Shown here: one piece after another, positions 37,676-46,262 of the stretch
How positions within the stretch are numbered: the first letter of the stretch is position 1
Layout of the letters: each line of letters opens with the position of its first letter
DNA from: Prevotellaceae bacterium UBA2448
GTDB lineage: Bacteria > Bacteroidota > Bacteroidia > Bacteroidales > Bacteroidaceae
Direction of reading: 5' to 3'
Length of the DNA: 64,000 nucleotides
Assembly (NCBI GenBank): GCA_002342585.1
Contig: DDQG01000016.1
Span: 62,001-126,000 of the forward strand
Program-made: the position numbers and the translations under genes
Notes under the pieces: model-generated
Database searches by the model: none
What the model saw: only the letters and a program-made list of their open reading frames with translations
What the model was told of the DNA's origin: nothing

Positions 37676-40294
37676 ATGGGCAAGAAAGAGGAAATAACCC
37701 CGATGATGCGCCAATTCTTCGATTTCAAGGCGCAGCACCCCGATGCACTGCTTTTGTTCCGATGTGGCGACTTCTACGAGACATACAGCGATGACGCAGT
37801 TATTGCTTCGGAAATTCTGGGTATCACTCTTACGAAGAGAAACAACGGTGGAAGTGGTGCTGACAGCATAGCTATGGCAGGTTTTCCTTACCATGCACTC
37901 GACACATACCTTCCGAAACTGATTCGTGCCGGTAAGCGTGTTGCTATTTGCGATCAGTTGGAAGACCCAAAACTGGCAAAGAAACTCGTAAAACGTGGAA
38001 TTACCGAATTGGTAACCCCTGGTGTGGCACTCAACGATAATGTGTTGAACACAAAGGAAAATAACTTCCTGGCTGCCCTACATTTTGGCAAGGGAACCTG
38101 TGGCGTTGCCTTTCTCGATGTATCTACTGGTGAGTTTCTGACTGCTGAGGGTACGGGTGATTATATCGACAAACTGCTTACCAACTTCGCCCCGAAGGAA
38201 GTGCTCTACGAACGTGGCAAGAAACATGCTTTTGAGGGAAACTTCGGTACGAAATACTATACCTACGAACTCGACGACTGGATTTTCACTGATGACTCAG
38301 CTCGTCGTAAACTCCTAAAGCACTTTGGGGTGAAGAACCTGAAGGGCTTTGGTGTGGAACACCTGAAAAACGGACAGATAGCCGCAGGTGCTATTCTTTA
38401 TTATTTGGAACAGACTCAGCATACAAACATAGGTCATGTGCGTTCTATAGCTCGTGTAGAGCAGGAGAAATATGTTCGCATGGACCGTTTTACCATTCGC
38501 AGTCTTGAGATAGTAGCTCCGATGAACGAAGACGGTAAGTGTCTTCTCGATGTGCTTGACCGCACGGTGAGTCCTATGGGAGGTCGCCTGTTGCGCCGTT
38601 GGATGCTCTTCCCCCTGAAGGATGTACAGGCTATTCAGCAGCGACAGAATGTAGTTGAGTATTTCTTCCGCGAACCTGAACTGCGCGATGAAATCGAAGA
38701 TTTACTGCATAAGATAGGTGACTTGGAACGCATTGCTTCGAAGGTAGCTCTTTGTAGAGTCAACCCTCGAGAGTTGTTGCAACTCAGGTTTGCCCTTGAA
38801 GCCATAGCTCCTATCAAACAATTGTGCATGGGTAGTGAGAGTGAGGCTCTGCAGAATATGGGACAACACCTCGATCCTTGTGCAAGTTTGAAGGACAAGA
38901 TAGCTGCTTGGATTACCCTCAATCCGCCTATAGCAGTGAATAAGGGTGGGGTGATAGCTGAAGGAGTAAACGAAGAACTCGACGAATTGCGTCGCATTGC
39001 TTACTCAGGCAAGGATTACCTTTTGCAGATTCAGCAGCGTGAAGCAGAACAGACAGGAATACAGAGTCTGAAGATTGGTTTCAACAACGTGTTTGGCTAC
39101 TATATCGAAGTGCGCAACACATACAAGGATAAGGTGCCGGCTGATTGGATTCGTAAGCAGACACTCGCTCAAGCGGAACGATATATCACTCAGGAACTGA
39201 AAGAATACGAAGAGAAAATTCTTGGTGCAGAGGAGAAAATCCTGTCGTTGGAGAGCAAACTCTTCGATGAATTGGTGTCGCAGACTCAGGATTACATAGC
39301 ACAACTGCAGTCGAATGCTGCGCTCATCGCACAACTCGATGTGCTGCTTTCATTTGCTCTTGTTGCAAAAGAATACAAATACAATCGTCCCGTCGTGGAT
39401 GACAGCATAGTCACTGACATAAAACAAGGTCGCCACCCTGTGATAGAACGACAGTTGCCTGTTGGCGAACCATACATAGCCAATGACGTATATCTGGACA
39501 ATGAACACCAGCAGATAGTCATTATAACCGGTCCTAATATGGCTGGTAAGTCAGCACTGCTGCGACAGACTGCCCTCATTACCATCATGGCACAGATAGG
39601 TTCTTTCGTACCTGCCGACTCAGCTCGAATCGGTCTTGCAGATAAGATATTTACCCGTGTGGGAGCATCCGACAATATATCGTTGGGCGAATCCACATTT
39701 ATGGTTGAGATGACTGAGGCTGCAAGCATTCTGAATAATGTAAGTGAACGTTCACTGGTGCTCTTCGACGAACTGGGACGAGGAACCTCTACCTACGATG
39801 GAATCAGCATAGCCTGGGCTATTGTGGAGTACTTGCATCAGAATACGAAGGCGAAAGCCCGCACCCTTTTTGCTACCCACTACCACGAACTCAACGAGAT
39901 GGAGAAGTCGCTCAGCAGGGTCAAGAATTTCAATGTGTCGGTAAAGGAAGCAGATGGCAAGGTTATCTTCCTTCGAAAACTGGTACCGGGTGGTTCAGAA
40001 CACTCCTTCGGTATTCATGTAGCCAAGATTGCTGGTATGCCTCATTCCATAGTACAGCGTGCAGAACAGGTGATGCGCGAACTGGAGGCAAACAACTCTG
40101 GCGACGGCATCTCACGTCCACAGACAGAAGTCCTCGTGTCGGGTGGTGCTCAACAACTGAGTATCTTCCAGTTAGACGACCCGGTACTGAGTCAGATCCG
40201 TGATGAAATCCTCGAACTCGACATAAATTCTTTAACTCCGCTAGAAGCCCTGAACAAACTCAACGGCATAAAGCGAATAGTCCAGGGGAGGTAA
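37676..40294 (+). CDS. mutS: DNA mismatch repair protein MutS
   Basis: The 872-residue protein is full-length MutS1: mismatch-binding domain with [32 protein letters not shown] (the Phe-x-Glu motif is FYE), connector, lever/clamp, and ATPase with [13 protein letters not shown] (Walker A), [16 protein letters not shown] (Walker B/signature) and ATHYHEL. The C-terminal tail ends in the dimerisation helix [16 protein letters not shown]. It recognises mismatches in the cytoplasm. The heptamer array at its stop codon is a reminder that repeat length stability depends on this pathway. Confidence 0.98.
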   Translation: MGKKEEITPMMRQFFDFKAQHPDALLLFRCGDFYETYSDDAVIASEILGITLTKRNNGGSGADSIAMAGFPYHALDTYLPKLIRAGKRVAICDQLEDPKLAKKLVKRGITELVTPGVALNDNVLNTKENNFLAALHFGKGTCGVAFLDVSTGEFLTAEGTGDYIDKLLTNFAPKEVLYERGKKHAFEGNFGTKYYTYELDDWIFTDDSARRKLLKHFGVKNLKGFGVEHLKNGQIAAGAILYYLEQTQHTNIGHVRSIARVEQEKYVRMDRFTIRSLEIVAPMNEDGKCLLDVLDRTVSPMGGRLLRRWMLFPLKDVQAIQQRQNVVEYFFREPELRDEIEDLLHKIGDLERIASKVALCRVNPRELLQLRFALEAIAPIKQLCMGSESEALQNMGQHLDPCASLKDKIAAWITLNPPIAVNKGGVIAEGVNEELDELRRIAYSGKDYLLQIQQREAEQTGIQSLKIGFNNVFGYYIEVRNTYKDKVPADWIRKQTLAQAERYITQELKEYEEKILGAEEKILSLESKLFDELVSQTQDYIAQLQSNAALIAQLDVLLSFALVAKEYKYNRPVVDDSIVTDIKQGRHPVIERQLPVGEPYIANDVYLDNEHQQIVIITGPNMAGKSALLRQTALITIMAQIGSFVPADSARIGLADKIFTRVGASDNISLGESTFMVEMTEAASILNNVSERSLVLFDELGRGTSTYDGISIAWAIVEYLHQNTKAKARTLFATHYHELNEMEKSLSRVKNFNVSVKEADGKVIFLRKLVPGGSEHSFGIHVAKIAGMPHSIVQRAEQVMRELEANNSGDGISRPQTEVLVSGGAQQLSIFQLDDPVLSQIRDEILELDINSLTPLEALNKLNGIKRIVQGR

Positions 40295-40354
40295 CGAAGG
40301 ACGAAAAACGAAGGACGAAAGACGAAAAACTCGATAACCAATAACCAATAACCA
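40295..40354 (+). repeat. Two heptamer arrays in the mutS-DUF4954 spacer
   Basis: CGAAGGA, CGAAAAA, CGAAGGA, CGAAAGA, CGAAAAA start on the base after the mutS stop codon (40295-40329). After CTCG come three copies of ATAACCA (40334-40354), ending 12 bp before the next ATG. Confidence 0.88.
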
Positions 40355-40366
40355 TTCATAATCAAT

Positions 40367-42145
40367 ATGCGTGAACTATCCGTAAACGAGATTGCAATCC
40401 TCGAAGAACAGGGTTGCTCGGCAGAAGACTGGGCAGAAATTCTGGTTGACGAAGACTTCACTACTTCTTCCGTACGAGATGTATCCTTCTATGGTCATGT
40501 AGAACTTGGTTCCCTCAATGGCTCCATGGAAGTAGAAGATGGCTTTTGGCGACGCAGTTGCCTTCGAAACGTAACCCTCAGAAATGTCACTATTGGTGAC
40601 GAGTGTATAATCGAAAACATACGCGGATATATCTCCGACTACAAGATAGGCAACCGCTGTTATATCTCTGATTGCGGAATTATCATGTCGCAGGGCAGTA
40701 CTACCTGTGGTGCTGGTGAGACAATCTCCGTGCTCAACGAAGCTGGTGACGGAAATATCGTGCTCTACCCGGGATTGACCAGTCAGATGGCTTGGCTTAT
40801 GATTAATTTCCCAGAGGTGAGAACACTTGCGCAGAACAGTGTGAAAACTGAAGATTGGCAACCGTCTATCGGCAATAACTGTAGGGTAGTGGGTGTGAAG
40901 GAAATCGTGAATACATATATTGGTGATAGTGCTGAAATTCGTGGTGCAACCCGCATCTACGAATCTACCATCGAGAGTACAGATGACATAAGCACCTTCG
41001 TTGGTTCCGATGTGATTATGGAGAAGAGTGTTGTAGCTCCTGGAGCTACTGTAACCGATGGCGCTAAGGTGTTTGAGAGTTTTGTAGGCGAACAGGTACA
41101 CATAGGCAAGGGATTCAGCAGCGAAGCTTCTGTGTTTTTTGCAAATAGTTATATGGATAATGGTGAGTCGTGTGCAGCTTTCTGTGGTCCTTTCTCAGCC
41201 AGTCACCACAAATCAACCCTCCTTATCGGTGGAGCCTTCTCGTTCTACAATGCCGGTTCTAACACCAACCAGTCGAACCACGCATATAAGATGGGACCAA
41301 TCCACTGGGGAACCCTCGCTCGAGGCACTAAGACAGCCAGTGGTTGTCATATCCTCTGGCCTGCTACCTTCGGAGTCTTCTCAATGGTAATGGGTAAGGT
41401 GCAGACTCATCCTAACACCCGCCAGTTGCCATTCAGTTATATCATTGCCGAAGGACTTACCACCCATCTCATTCCGGGTATTAACCTGCGCACAGTAGGA
41501 ACTTGGCGCGATGTAGGCAAGTGGCAGAAGCGCGACTTGCGTCCTGTGGAAAATCGTCGCGACCTCGTCAACTGCTCATTCCCTAACCCATATGTCATTC
41601 AGAGTGTGCTTGAGGGTAAGGAAGTGCTCAAGCAATTGCAGGCAAAGTACGGAATGGATGCAGCAGAGTACAAATACAAAGGTTGTGTCATCCGTCACGA
41701 CGCACTTGAGAAGGGTCTCCACTACTACGATATGGCTCTTCGCCTCTTCCTTTATGAGTATTTCCTGACCACTAGTGACACAGATGGTGCCGATTCTCAG
41801 GGTGGAACATGGCTCGACCTCTGTGGTATGCTTGCTCCAAAGGCAGAAATAGATCGCGTAGTGCAGGATGTGCGTTCTGGCAGCATTACATCAGTTGCCG
41901 AACTGGAAGGCATTCTCTCCTCGATAAATTCTGATTATAAGGTCAATGCAGCTGCTTATGCCCAGCACATCATGAAACAGGAGAGCGAAGGCGGATTTAT
42001 CGACCAGGACTATTGGTTGCGCGAAGCAGAAGAAGCTCATAGCGAGTGGCTCTCACTCATCCGTGCCGATGCTGAAAAGGAATATGCAATGGGTGATGTC
42101 GAAGAAAAACAATTGCGCGATTTTATCGAGAAAATAGAAGGATAA
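40367..42145 (+). CDS. DUF4954 family protein with left-handed beta-helix core
   Basis: The 592-residue protein matches DUF4954 of Bacteroidota. Residues about 60-290 contain hexapeptide-like turns (VTIGDECIIENIRGYISDYKIGNRCYISDCGII, AEIRGATRIYESTIES) of the kind found in acyl- and nucleotidyl-transferase beta-helices, then SHHKSTLLIGGAFSFYNAGSNTNQSNHAYKMGPIHWG, and a helical C-terminal third. The activity is unknown; a sugar or nucleotide-sugar substrate is plausible from the fold. Its stop codon abuts the ATG of the next gene with no gap, so translation is coupled. Confidence 0.85.
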   Translation: MRELSVNEIAILEEQGCSAEDWAEILVDEDFTTSSVRDVSFYGHVELGSLNGSMEVEDGFWRRSCLRNVTLRNVTIGDECIIENIRGYISDYKIGNRCYISDCGIIMSQGSTTCGAGETISVLNEAGDGNIVLYPGLTSQMAWLMINFPEVRTLAQNSVKTEDWQPSIGNNCRVVGVKEIVNTYIGDSAEIRGATRIYESTIESTDDISTFVGSDVIMEKSVVAPGATVTDGAKVFESFVGEQVHIGKGFSSEASVFFANSYMDNGESCAAFCGPFSASHHKSTLLIGGAFSFYNAGSNTNQSNHAYKMGPIHWGTLARGTKTASGCHILWPATFGVFSMVMGKVQTHPNTRQLPFSYIIAEGLTTHLIPGINLRTVGTWRDVGKWQKRDLRPVENRRDLVNCSFPNPYVIQSVLEGKEVLKQLQAKYGMDAAEYKYKGCVIRHDALEKGLHYYDMALRLFLYEYFLTTSDTDGADSQGGTWLDLCGMLAPKAEIDRVVQDVRSGSITSVAELEGILSSINSDYKVNAAAYAQHIMKQESEGGFIDQDYWLREAEEAHSEWLSLIRADAEKEYAMGDVEEKQLRDFIEKIEG

Positions 42146-43144
42146 ATGACAGGATTTAAGACGATAAGTAGAGTCTGCATAGTAGTTATGGCAATTGTGT
42201 TGCTGGCTTGTACAGGCAAACCGAAACCAGTTGCTGTGACTACAGAAGTGGACTACACTCCAGCCCCATTGACCTTTTCCGAGGATAGTGCCTACAACTA
42301 TGTGGCTAAGCAATGCAGTTTTGGTCCTCGCACCATGAACAGCCAGGCACATCAGTTGTGTGGCGATTGGATAGCAGCTACCTTCAAACGTTTCGGACTC
42401 GCCGTGCAGAGTCAGTATGCCGATGAACGCCTTCACGATGGCACTAAGATTCGTATGCGAAACATCATCGCCAGTTACTATCCTGATGCAAAGAAGCGCA
42501 TCTTCATCTCGGGTCATTGGGATAGTCGTCCTTGGGCTGATAACGACGATGATGAATCAAAACACCAGACACCTATTGACGGAGCCAACGACGGCGGTAG
42601 CGGCATTGCTGTGATGCTCGAACTGGCTCGTCAGCTTCAGATTGCAGCCCTCTGCGACACTATTGCAGCCCCAGCCATTGGCATCGACTTCATCTGTTGG
42701 GATGCAGAAGATGCAGGCACACACGGGCGCTTCAGTGCCTCCACTTGGTGCTTGGGTTCCCAATACTGGGCAAAGCATCGACATACCGACGATTATGCTC
42801 CCCTTTATGGCATCAACCTCGATATGGTCGGTTCTGCCAACACGGTATTCTACCGCGAAGTCGTCTCTATGCAGTATGCTCCAACGGTAGTCAACCGAGT
42901 ATGGCAGATAGCTCGCAAAGCTGGTTATGGCAAATACTTCATCGATGCAGAAGGTGCTGAGATGACCGACGATCATGTACCAGTATGCCGAAGTGGCATT
43001 CCTTGTATTGACATCATCGGAATTGATGAAGAACAGGGCACCTTCCCTCTCACTTGGCATACTATCGACGACAACATAGACAATATTTTCAAACCGACCC
43101 TCAAAGCCGTCGGACAAACCATGCTGGAAGTGTTGTTTAATTGA
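42146..43144 (+). CDS. M28 family lipoprotein, probable glutaminyl-peptide cyclotransferase
   Basis: The 332-residue protein has a lipoprotein signal (VLLACTG, Cys22). The M28 zinc-peptidase fold is visible: IFISGHWDSRPWADND, PIDGANDGGSGIAVMLELAR, DFICWDAEDAG, DHVPVCRSGIPCIDII and TWHTIDDNIDNI. In Bacteroidota proteins of this type are animal-type glutaminyl cyclases that convert N-terminal Gln of exported proteins to pyroglutamate after signal peptidase cleavage. It is translationally coupled to DUF4954. The cyclase call rests on the family and single-zinc layout and is likely but not proven. Confidence 0.85.
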   Translation: MTGFKTISRVCIVVMAIVLLACTGKPKPVAVTTEVDYTPAPLTFSEDSAYNYVAKQCSFGPRTMNSQAHQLCGDWIAATFKRFGLAVQSQYADERLHDGTKIRMRNIIASYYPDAKKRIFISGHWDSRPWADNDDDESKHQTPIDGANDGGSGIAVMLELARQLQIAALCDTIAAPAIGIDFICWDAEDAGTHGRFSASTWCLGSQYWAKHRHTDDYAPLYGINLDMVGSANTVFYREVVSMQYAPTVVNRVWQIARKAGYGKYFIDAEGAEMTDDHVPVCRSGIPCIDIIGIDEEQGTFPLTWHTIDDNIDNIFKPTLKAVGQTMLEVLFN

Positions 43145-43260
43145 AAGTTGACAAATAGCCATGCGGGTAGCGTTGAGTTTTGAACAATAATTTTAAATAA
43201 TTTGACAATAATTTTTTGGGGTTCAATTATCGGTAATTATTTGTAATTATTGTTGGAAGA

Positions 43261-43306
43261 TATTGCGTCAAGCAATAAAACAAAAAGTCTGAGGGACTTT
43301 TGTCCC
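43261..43306 (+). terminator. Overlapping hairpins upstream of sufE (terminator/attenuator candidate)
   Basis: TATTGC-GTCAA-GCAATA (43261-43277) is followed by AAAAGTC-TGAGG-GACTTTT (43283-43301), which could terminate the preceding operon. A second pairing GGGAC-TTTT-GTCCC (43293-43306) shares bases with it, so the two are mutually exclusive. Confidence 0.5.
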
Positions 43307-43338
43307 AATAATTTGAAATAAAAGTAAATATTATTGTT

Positions 43339-43761
43339 ATGACTATAGAAGAAAGACAACAAGAAATAATCGAAGAATTTTCTGACTTCGATGACTGGAT
43401 GGACAAATATCAGTTGCTTATTGATATGGGCAGTCAGCAAGAACCGCTGCCGGCTGAGTACAAAACAGAATCAAACCTCATAGATGGTTGCCAGAGTCGT
43501 GTATGGTTGCAGGCAGACCTTACTCCGCAGGGAACCATCCATTTTCAGGCAGAGAGCGATGCCCTCATAGTCAAGGGACTTGTAACCCTACTTATTCGCA
43601 CCCTCGACGACCAGACTCCTGATGCTATTCTTAATGCCGACCTCCATTTCATCGCAGATATCGGACTCTCCGAACACCTCTCGCCAACCCGTTCCAACGG
43701 TCTTCTGGCTATGGTAAAGCAGATGAAATTTTACGCTATGGCATTTAAGGCGAAAGCTTAG
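43339..43761 (+). CDS. sufE: SufE family sulfur acceptor
   Basis: The 140-residue protein has the SufE pattern with the persulfide-accepting cysteine at residue 51 (SNLIDGCQSRVWLQ), and GLVTLLIRTLDDQTPDAIL and LSEHLSPTRSNGLLAMV in the C-terminal half. It takes persulfide from SufS and passes it to SufBCD. The gene stands alone, 10 kb from sufS, after a spacer with several hairpins. I found no convincing consensus promoter directly before it. Confidence 0.95.
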   Translation: MTIEERQQEIIEEFSDFDDWMDKYQLLIDMGSQQEPLPAEYKTESNLIDGCQSRVWLQADLTPQGTIHFQAESDALIVKGLVTLLIRTLDDQTPDAILNADLHFIADIGLSEHLSPTRSNGLLAMVKQMKFYAMAFKAKA

Positions 43762-43766
43762 ATGTT

Positions 43767-43820
43767 GGCTATTGGCTATTGGCTCTAACCTATAACCTCT
43801 AACCTCTAACCCCTAACCTC
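43767..43820 (+). repeat. Heptamer arrays between sufE and the AraC gene
   Basis: Two copies of GGCTATT (43767-43780) then TAACCTA, TAACCTC, TAACCTC, TAACCCC, TAACCTC (43786-43820). The second array runs into the 3' end of the convergent AraC gene and encodes its last residues and stop codon. Confidence 0.9.
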
Positions 43821-44845
43821 TTACTTGTCCTTTCTTTCGGTGATTTGCCTGTACATTTTATATAGGCACGTCGGAAAGTGGAAATAGAACCGAAGCCGCT
43901 TTCCATTGCTATGTGTTCAAGTGTGTATTCTGGATGCTTGTCCATAAGCGGGATGCTCATGTGTTCTATGCGCATTTTATTGATATAATCGTAGAAAGTC
44001 ATTCCCAACACCGAACTGATGTACCTACTCATATAAGTGCGGTTGGTTCCCATTGCTCGTGCCAGATCACCTACCTTCAGGTCTTTATTCAGATAAATCT
44101 GTTCTGTTGTCATCAATTGTTCAAGCAGCTGTTCGTTGATAGGTTGTGATGTAGGTACTTGTGCTGGTTGCTGCACACCTATCTGCATGTCTATCGGATT
44201 GAAATCCCAGCTGTAGTAAAGCACTACCAGCCACATAGCGATAGAAGACAGATAATAGATGATGTCGCCAAGTGTGTTGGCATAAATCGATGTGATGAGC
44301 CAAGAAATTTGACTTACTATCGCAAACAGGAAAACAGGTCTTATCCACGAAAGGTCAACATTTTCGATGTTAGAATAAGTATTTCGTATGTATTTCTGAT
44401 ATTGTCTTACCTTGATGTAGCCAATAATCACTATTGTCCAGGCATAGCACCAAAGATACACAAGGTATGCATTGATAACATCCTCTGTAGGCTGTATGGT
44501 GTAAGCCGCAGTAAATAGAGCCCAAGGAATGGAAAGTATGAGAAGTTTTCGCGGAGTAGTCCATCCCTGCATTGTCGCCTCAAATATAAATATTGTGTAG
44601 GTAATAGCAGACCATCCGTCGATAATCAGAATCCAGTTCAGCACCTTATCGGTGTACATACCTGGGAAGGTAAGTATGAGATCCTTCATGTTGAACAAAG
44701 CCCACACCGCCAAAATGGAACCTAATACCAATTGGAATCGAGTCCGTTGTGAATGTTTATGAAAAAGAATATAAACAGCAAAGATAAGGTAAAATGCTGT
44801 CGAACCCCCAATCAGAAATGTCGTTATGTTTAGTAAATTGTCCAA
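43799..44845 (-). CDS. AraC family regulator with membrane N-terminal domain
   Basis: The 348-residue protein has about seven membrane helices in residues 7-220, then a short linker and a C-terminal AraC/XylS DNA-binding domain (about 240-345) with two helix-turn-helix units: LKVGDLARAMGTNRTYMSRYISSVLGMTFYDYIN and TLEHIAMESGFGSISTFRRAYIKCTGKSPKE. Such proteins combine membrane sensing and DNA binding in one chain. The last residues (RLGVRG) are encoded within a heptamer repeat, so the C-terminus could vary with repeat number. A perfect promoter lies at 44874-44904. Targets are unknown. Confidence 0.92.
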   Translation of the reverse strand: MDNLLNITTFLIGGSTAFYLIFAVYILFHKHSQRTRFQLVLGSILAVWALFNMKDLILTFPGMYTDKVLNWILIIDGWSAITYTIFIFEATMQGWTTPRKLLILSIPWALFTAAYTIQPTEDVINAYLVYLWCYAWTIVIIGYIKVRQYQKYIRNTYSNIENVDLSWIRPVFLFAIVSQISWLITSIYANTLGDIIYYLSSIAMWLVVLYYSWDFNPIDMQIGVQQPAQVPTSQPINEQLLEQLMTTEQIYLNKDLKVGDLARAMGTNRTYMSRYISSVLGMTFYDYINKMRIEHMSIPLMDKHPEYTLEHIAMESGFGSISTFRRAYIKCTGKSPKERTSKRLGVRG

Positions 44846-44873
44846 ATCGCGAAACGAAATGCGTTGTTTGTTG

Positions 44874-44904
44874 CAAAGGTAATCATTATTATTTTAGTTG
44901 CAAA
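44874..44904 (-). promoter_or_regulatory. Promoter of AraC-family gene
   Basis: On the minus strand TTTG (44904-44901), 19 bp, TACCTTTG (44881-44874): a perfect match, about 29 bp upstream of the ATG. Confidence 0.8.
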
Positions 44905-45011
44905 TATATACCTGTTTGCATAGGGTGCCAAAACTTCCATGAAATGGTAGTTTTTTACGTTATGATGTATAATTTTTACGATTTGAATTCTGTCCTCTAT
45001 TACGTTATACT

Positions 45012-45791
45012 TTATAAATAATGGTTTTTATGTGTGAAACCACCGTAAGAGTTTGCTGCGTTCTGCATGGCTTCTTCAGTTGTATAACGTTCGTAGTAAG
45101 TGCATAGAGTCACAACTTGCTGGCGTGAAGCATGCCCATTCTGAATTCGTACGAGAGCAAAACCAAGCATCGGGTCTGCAAACTTTTCTCCGATCAATGC
45201 GAGTGTGCCGTTTTTGCTTATATATTCTGACAGAAGCGTTGATGGAATCATTGTGAAATCATCAGGATAGATGTCTTCGAGTGTTATTCTAAGTGTTGGT
45301 TTTTCGATATTGTCAAAGAAAGTGCTGACTTCCTGATGAAGAATATAAAGAAGGAAATCGTTCTTTCTTGCATCTTTAGGTTCTAGGTCGGTAAGCAGTG
45401 CCGGTTTTCCTTCCACATCACCAAGTTTATAGTTGATAGGTGTTAGCGGACCATCGCTGATTATAGTGTTGGGCAGGAGTAAAGCACGTCCGTTATGATA
45501 TTCTAATTTTTTAAAGAACGGAACGGGAGCCACAGTATTGATAGACATAAAATGATTGTAAGGGGCGTTGTCTCCCCCTTCCATATAAACTCGTTCTGTT
45601 TCTTTAAGAGCCCTCCATATAGCATTATTATGGCTTTGCCTTTCCTGTGAAAGCAATTTCTTGGGAGTGAGTCTTCGTGGTTGTCTAATATGAGCTTTAC
45701 GAGTGAATGTTTTTCCATTCCGTTTGTAAATGGTTATGTTGTCATCCAGTCGTCCGTCTAAATTCTCTAGTGTTCCTGTTACTTTTGCCAT
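45012..45791 (-). CDS. Uncharacterised protein, possibly DUF6266-like
   Basis: The 259-residue protein has no signal peptide or membrane segment. Its N-terminus (GTLENLDGRLDDNITIYKRNGKTFTRK, then LTPKKLLSQERQSHNNAIWRALK) resembles DUF6266 proteins of Bacteroidota, which open with a G.l.G......y...gk.y.R pattern and often look like phage or mobile-element structural proteins; this match is tentative. The middle and C-terminal parts are mixed alpha/beta without motifs I recognise. It is a single gene with a perfect consensus promoter far upstream (46022-46052) and an 11-bp repeat array in the presumed leader. Confidence 0.75.
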   Translation of the reverse strand: MAKVTGTLENLDGRLDDNITIYKRNGKTFTRKAHIRQPRRLTPKKLLSQERQSHNNAIWRALKETERVYMEGGDNAPYNHFMSINTVAPVPFFKKLEYHNGRALLLPNTIISDGPLTPINYKLGDVEGKPALLTDLEPKDARKNDFLLYILHQEVSTFFDNIEKPTLRITLEDIYPDDFTMIPSTLLSEYISKNGTLALIGEKFADPMLGFALVRIQNGHASRQQVVTLCTYYERYTTEEAMQNAANSYGGFTHKNHYL

Positions 45792-45852
45792 ATGTATACT
45801 AAGGTTTTGTTTATTCTTTCTTCGGAGTTGTATGGGAGTAGGTAGGGAGTTC

Positions 45853-45940
45853 CTCCTATGTATCTCCTATGCCCCTCCTAAGTATCTCCTATTAAGTACC
45901 GGTTAAGTACCGGTTAAGTACCGGTTGAATACCGGTATTT
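45853..45940 (-). repeat. Eight-unit, 11-bp-phased direct repeat array in the leader of the 45.0-kb gene
   Basis: On the plus strand CTCCTA starts at 45853, 45864, 45875 and 45886, then TACCGG starts at 45897, 45908, 45919 and 45930, all exactly 11 bp apart. The units are CTCCTATGTAT, CTCCTATGCCC, CTCCTAAGTAT, CTCCTATTAAG, TACCGGTTAAG (twice), TACCGGTTGAA and TACCGGTATTT. In the presumed minus-strand transcript the first half reads as repeated ACCGGTA and the second as repeated TAGGAG. Confidence 0.9.
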
Positions 45941-46021
45941 GTTCAGTCTGAAAACTAATACAGAGCTTACTAATCAGTAATAGCAATTGTAGTAATTGAT
46001 ACTTTGCTTTTAAAGTCGATG

Positions 46022-46052
46022 CAAATTTACTTATAAACTTTTAAATTGCAAA
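46022..46052 (-). promoter_or_regulatory. Promoter of the 45.0-kb gene
   Basis: On the minus strand TTTG (46052-46049), 19 bp, TAAATTTG (46029-46022): a perfect consensus match. The leader would be about 225 bases and contain the whole 11-bp array. Confidence 0.65.
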
Positions 46053-46182
46053 TTTGAAAGTTGCCCTAAAATAAAGTTGAATAGGCGACGGCTTTGTGTC
46101 AAAACGTAAAATAATTGGTTTATTGCGTAAAAAACTATATGATTCCTATATGGGAGAGCTCCTGTACAGAATTTCTTTTTTG

Positions 46183-46190
46183 TACTTTTG
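46183..46190 (+). promoter_or_regulatory. Possible -7 element for the thirteen-gene cluster
   Basis: TACTTTTG matches TAnnTTTG; the -33 position reads only CCTG. It lies about 72 bp before the first gene at 46263. It is the only -7 match I found in this gap on the plus strand. Confidence 0.45.
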
Positions 46191-46262
46191 TGCCACTGCA
46201 AAAAAACAGGAAATAAATATCGGAATTAAAGTAATAACTAAATAATTTAATAACCTATAAAT

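Larger units (their letters stand above)
45792..46262. other. 471-bp divergent intergenic region with a repeat array
   Basis: It contains the 11-bp-phased array (45853-45940), the minus-strand promoter at 46022-46052 and a possible plus-strand promoter at 46183-46190. No further gene or known RNA is visible. Confidence 0.7.

Noticed and set aside
45853..45940. CRISPR array
   Set aside because: Units are 11 bp and contiguous with no spacers of variable sequence, and there are no cas genes.
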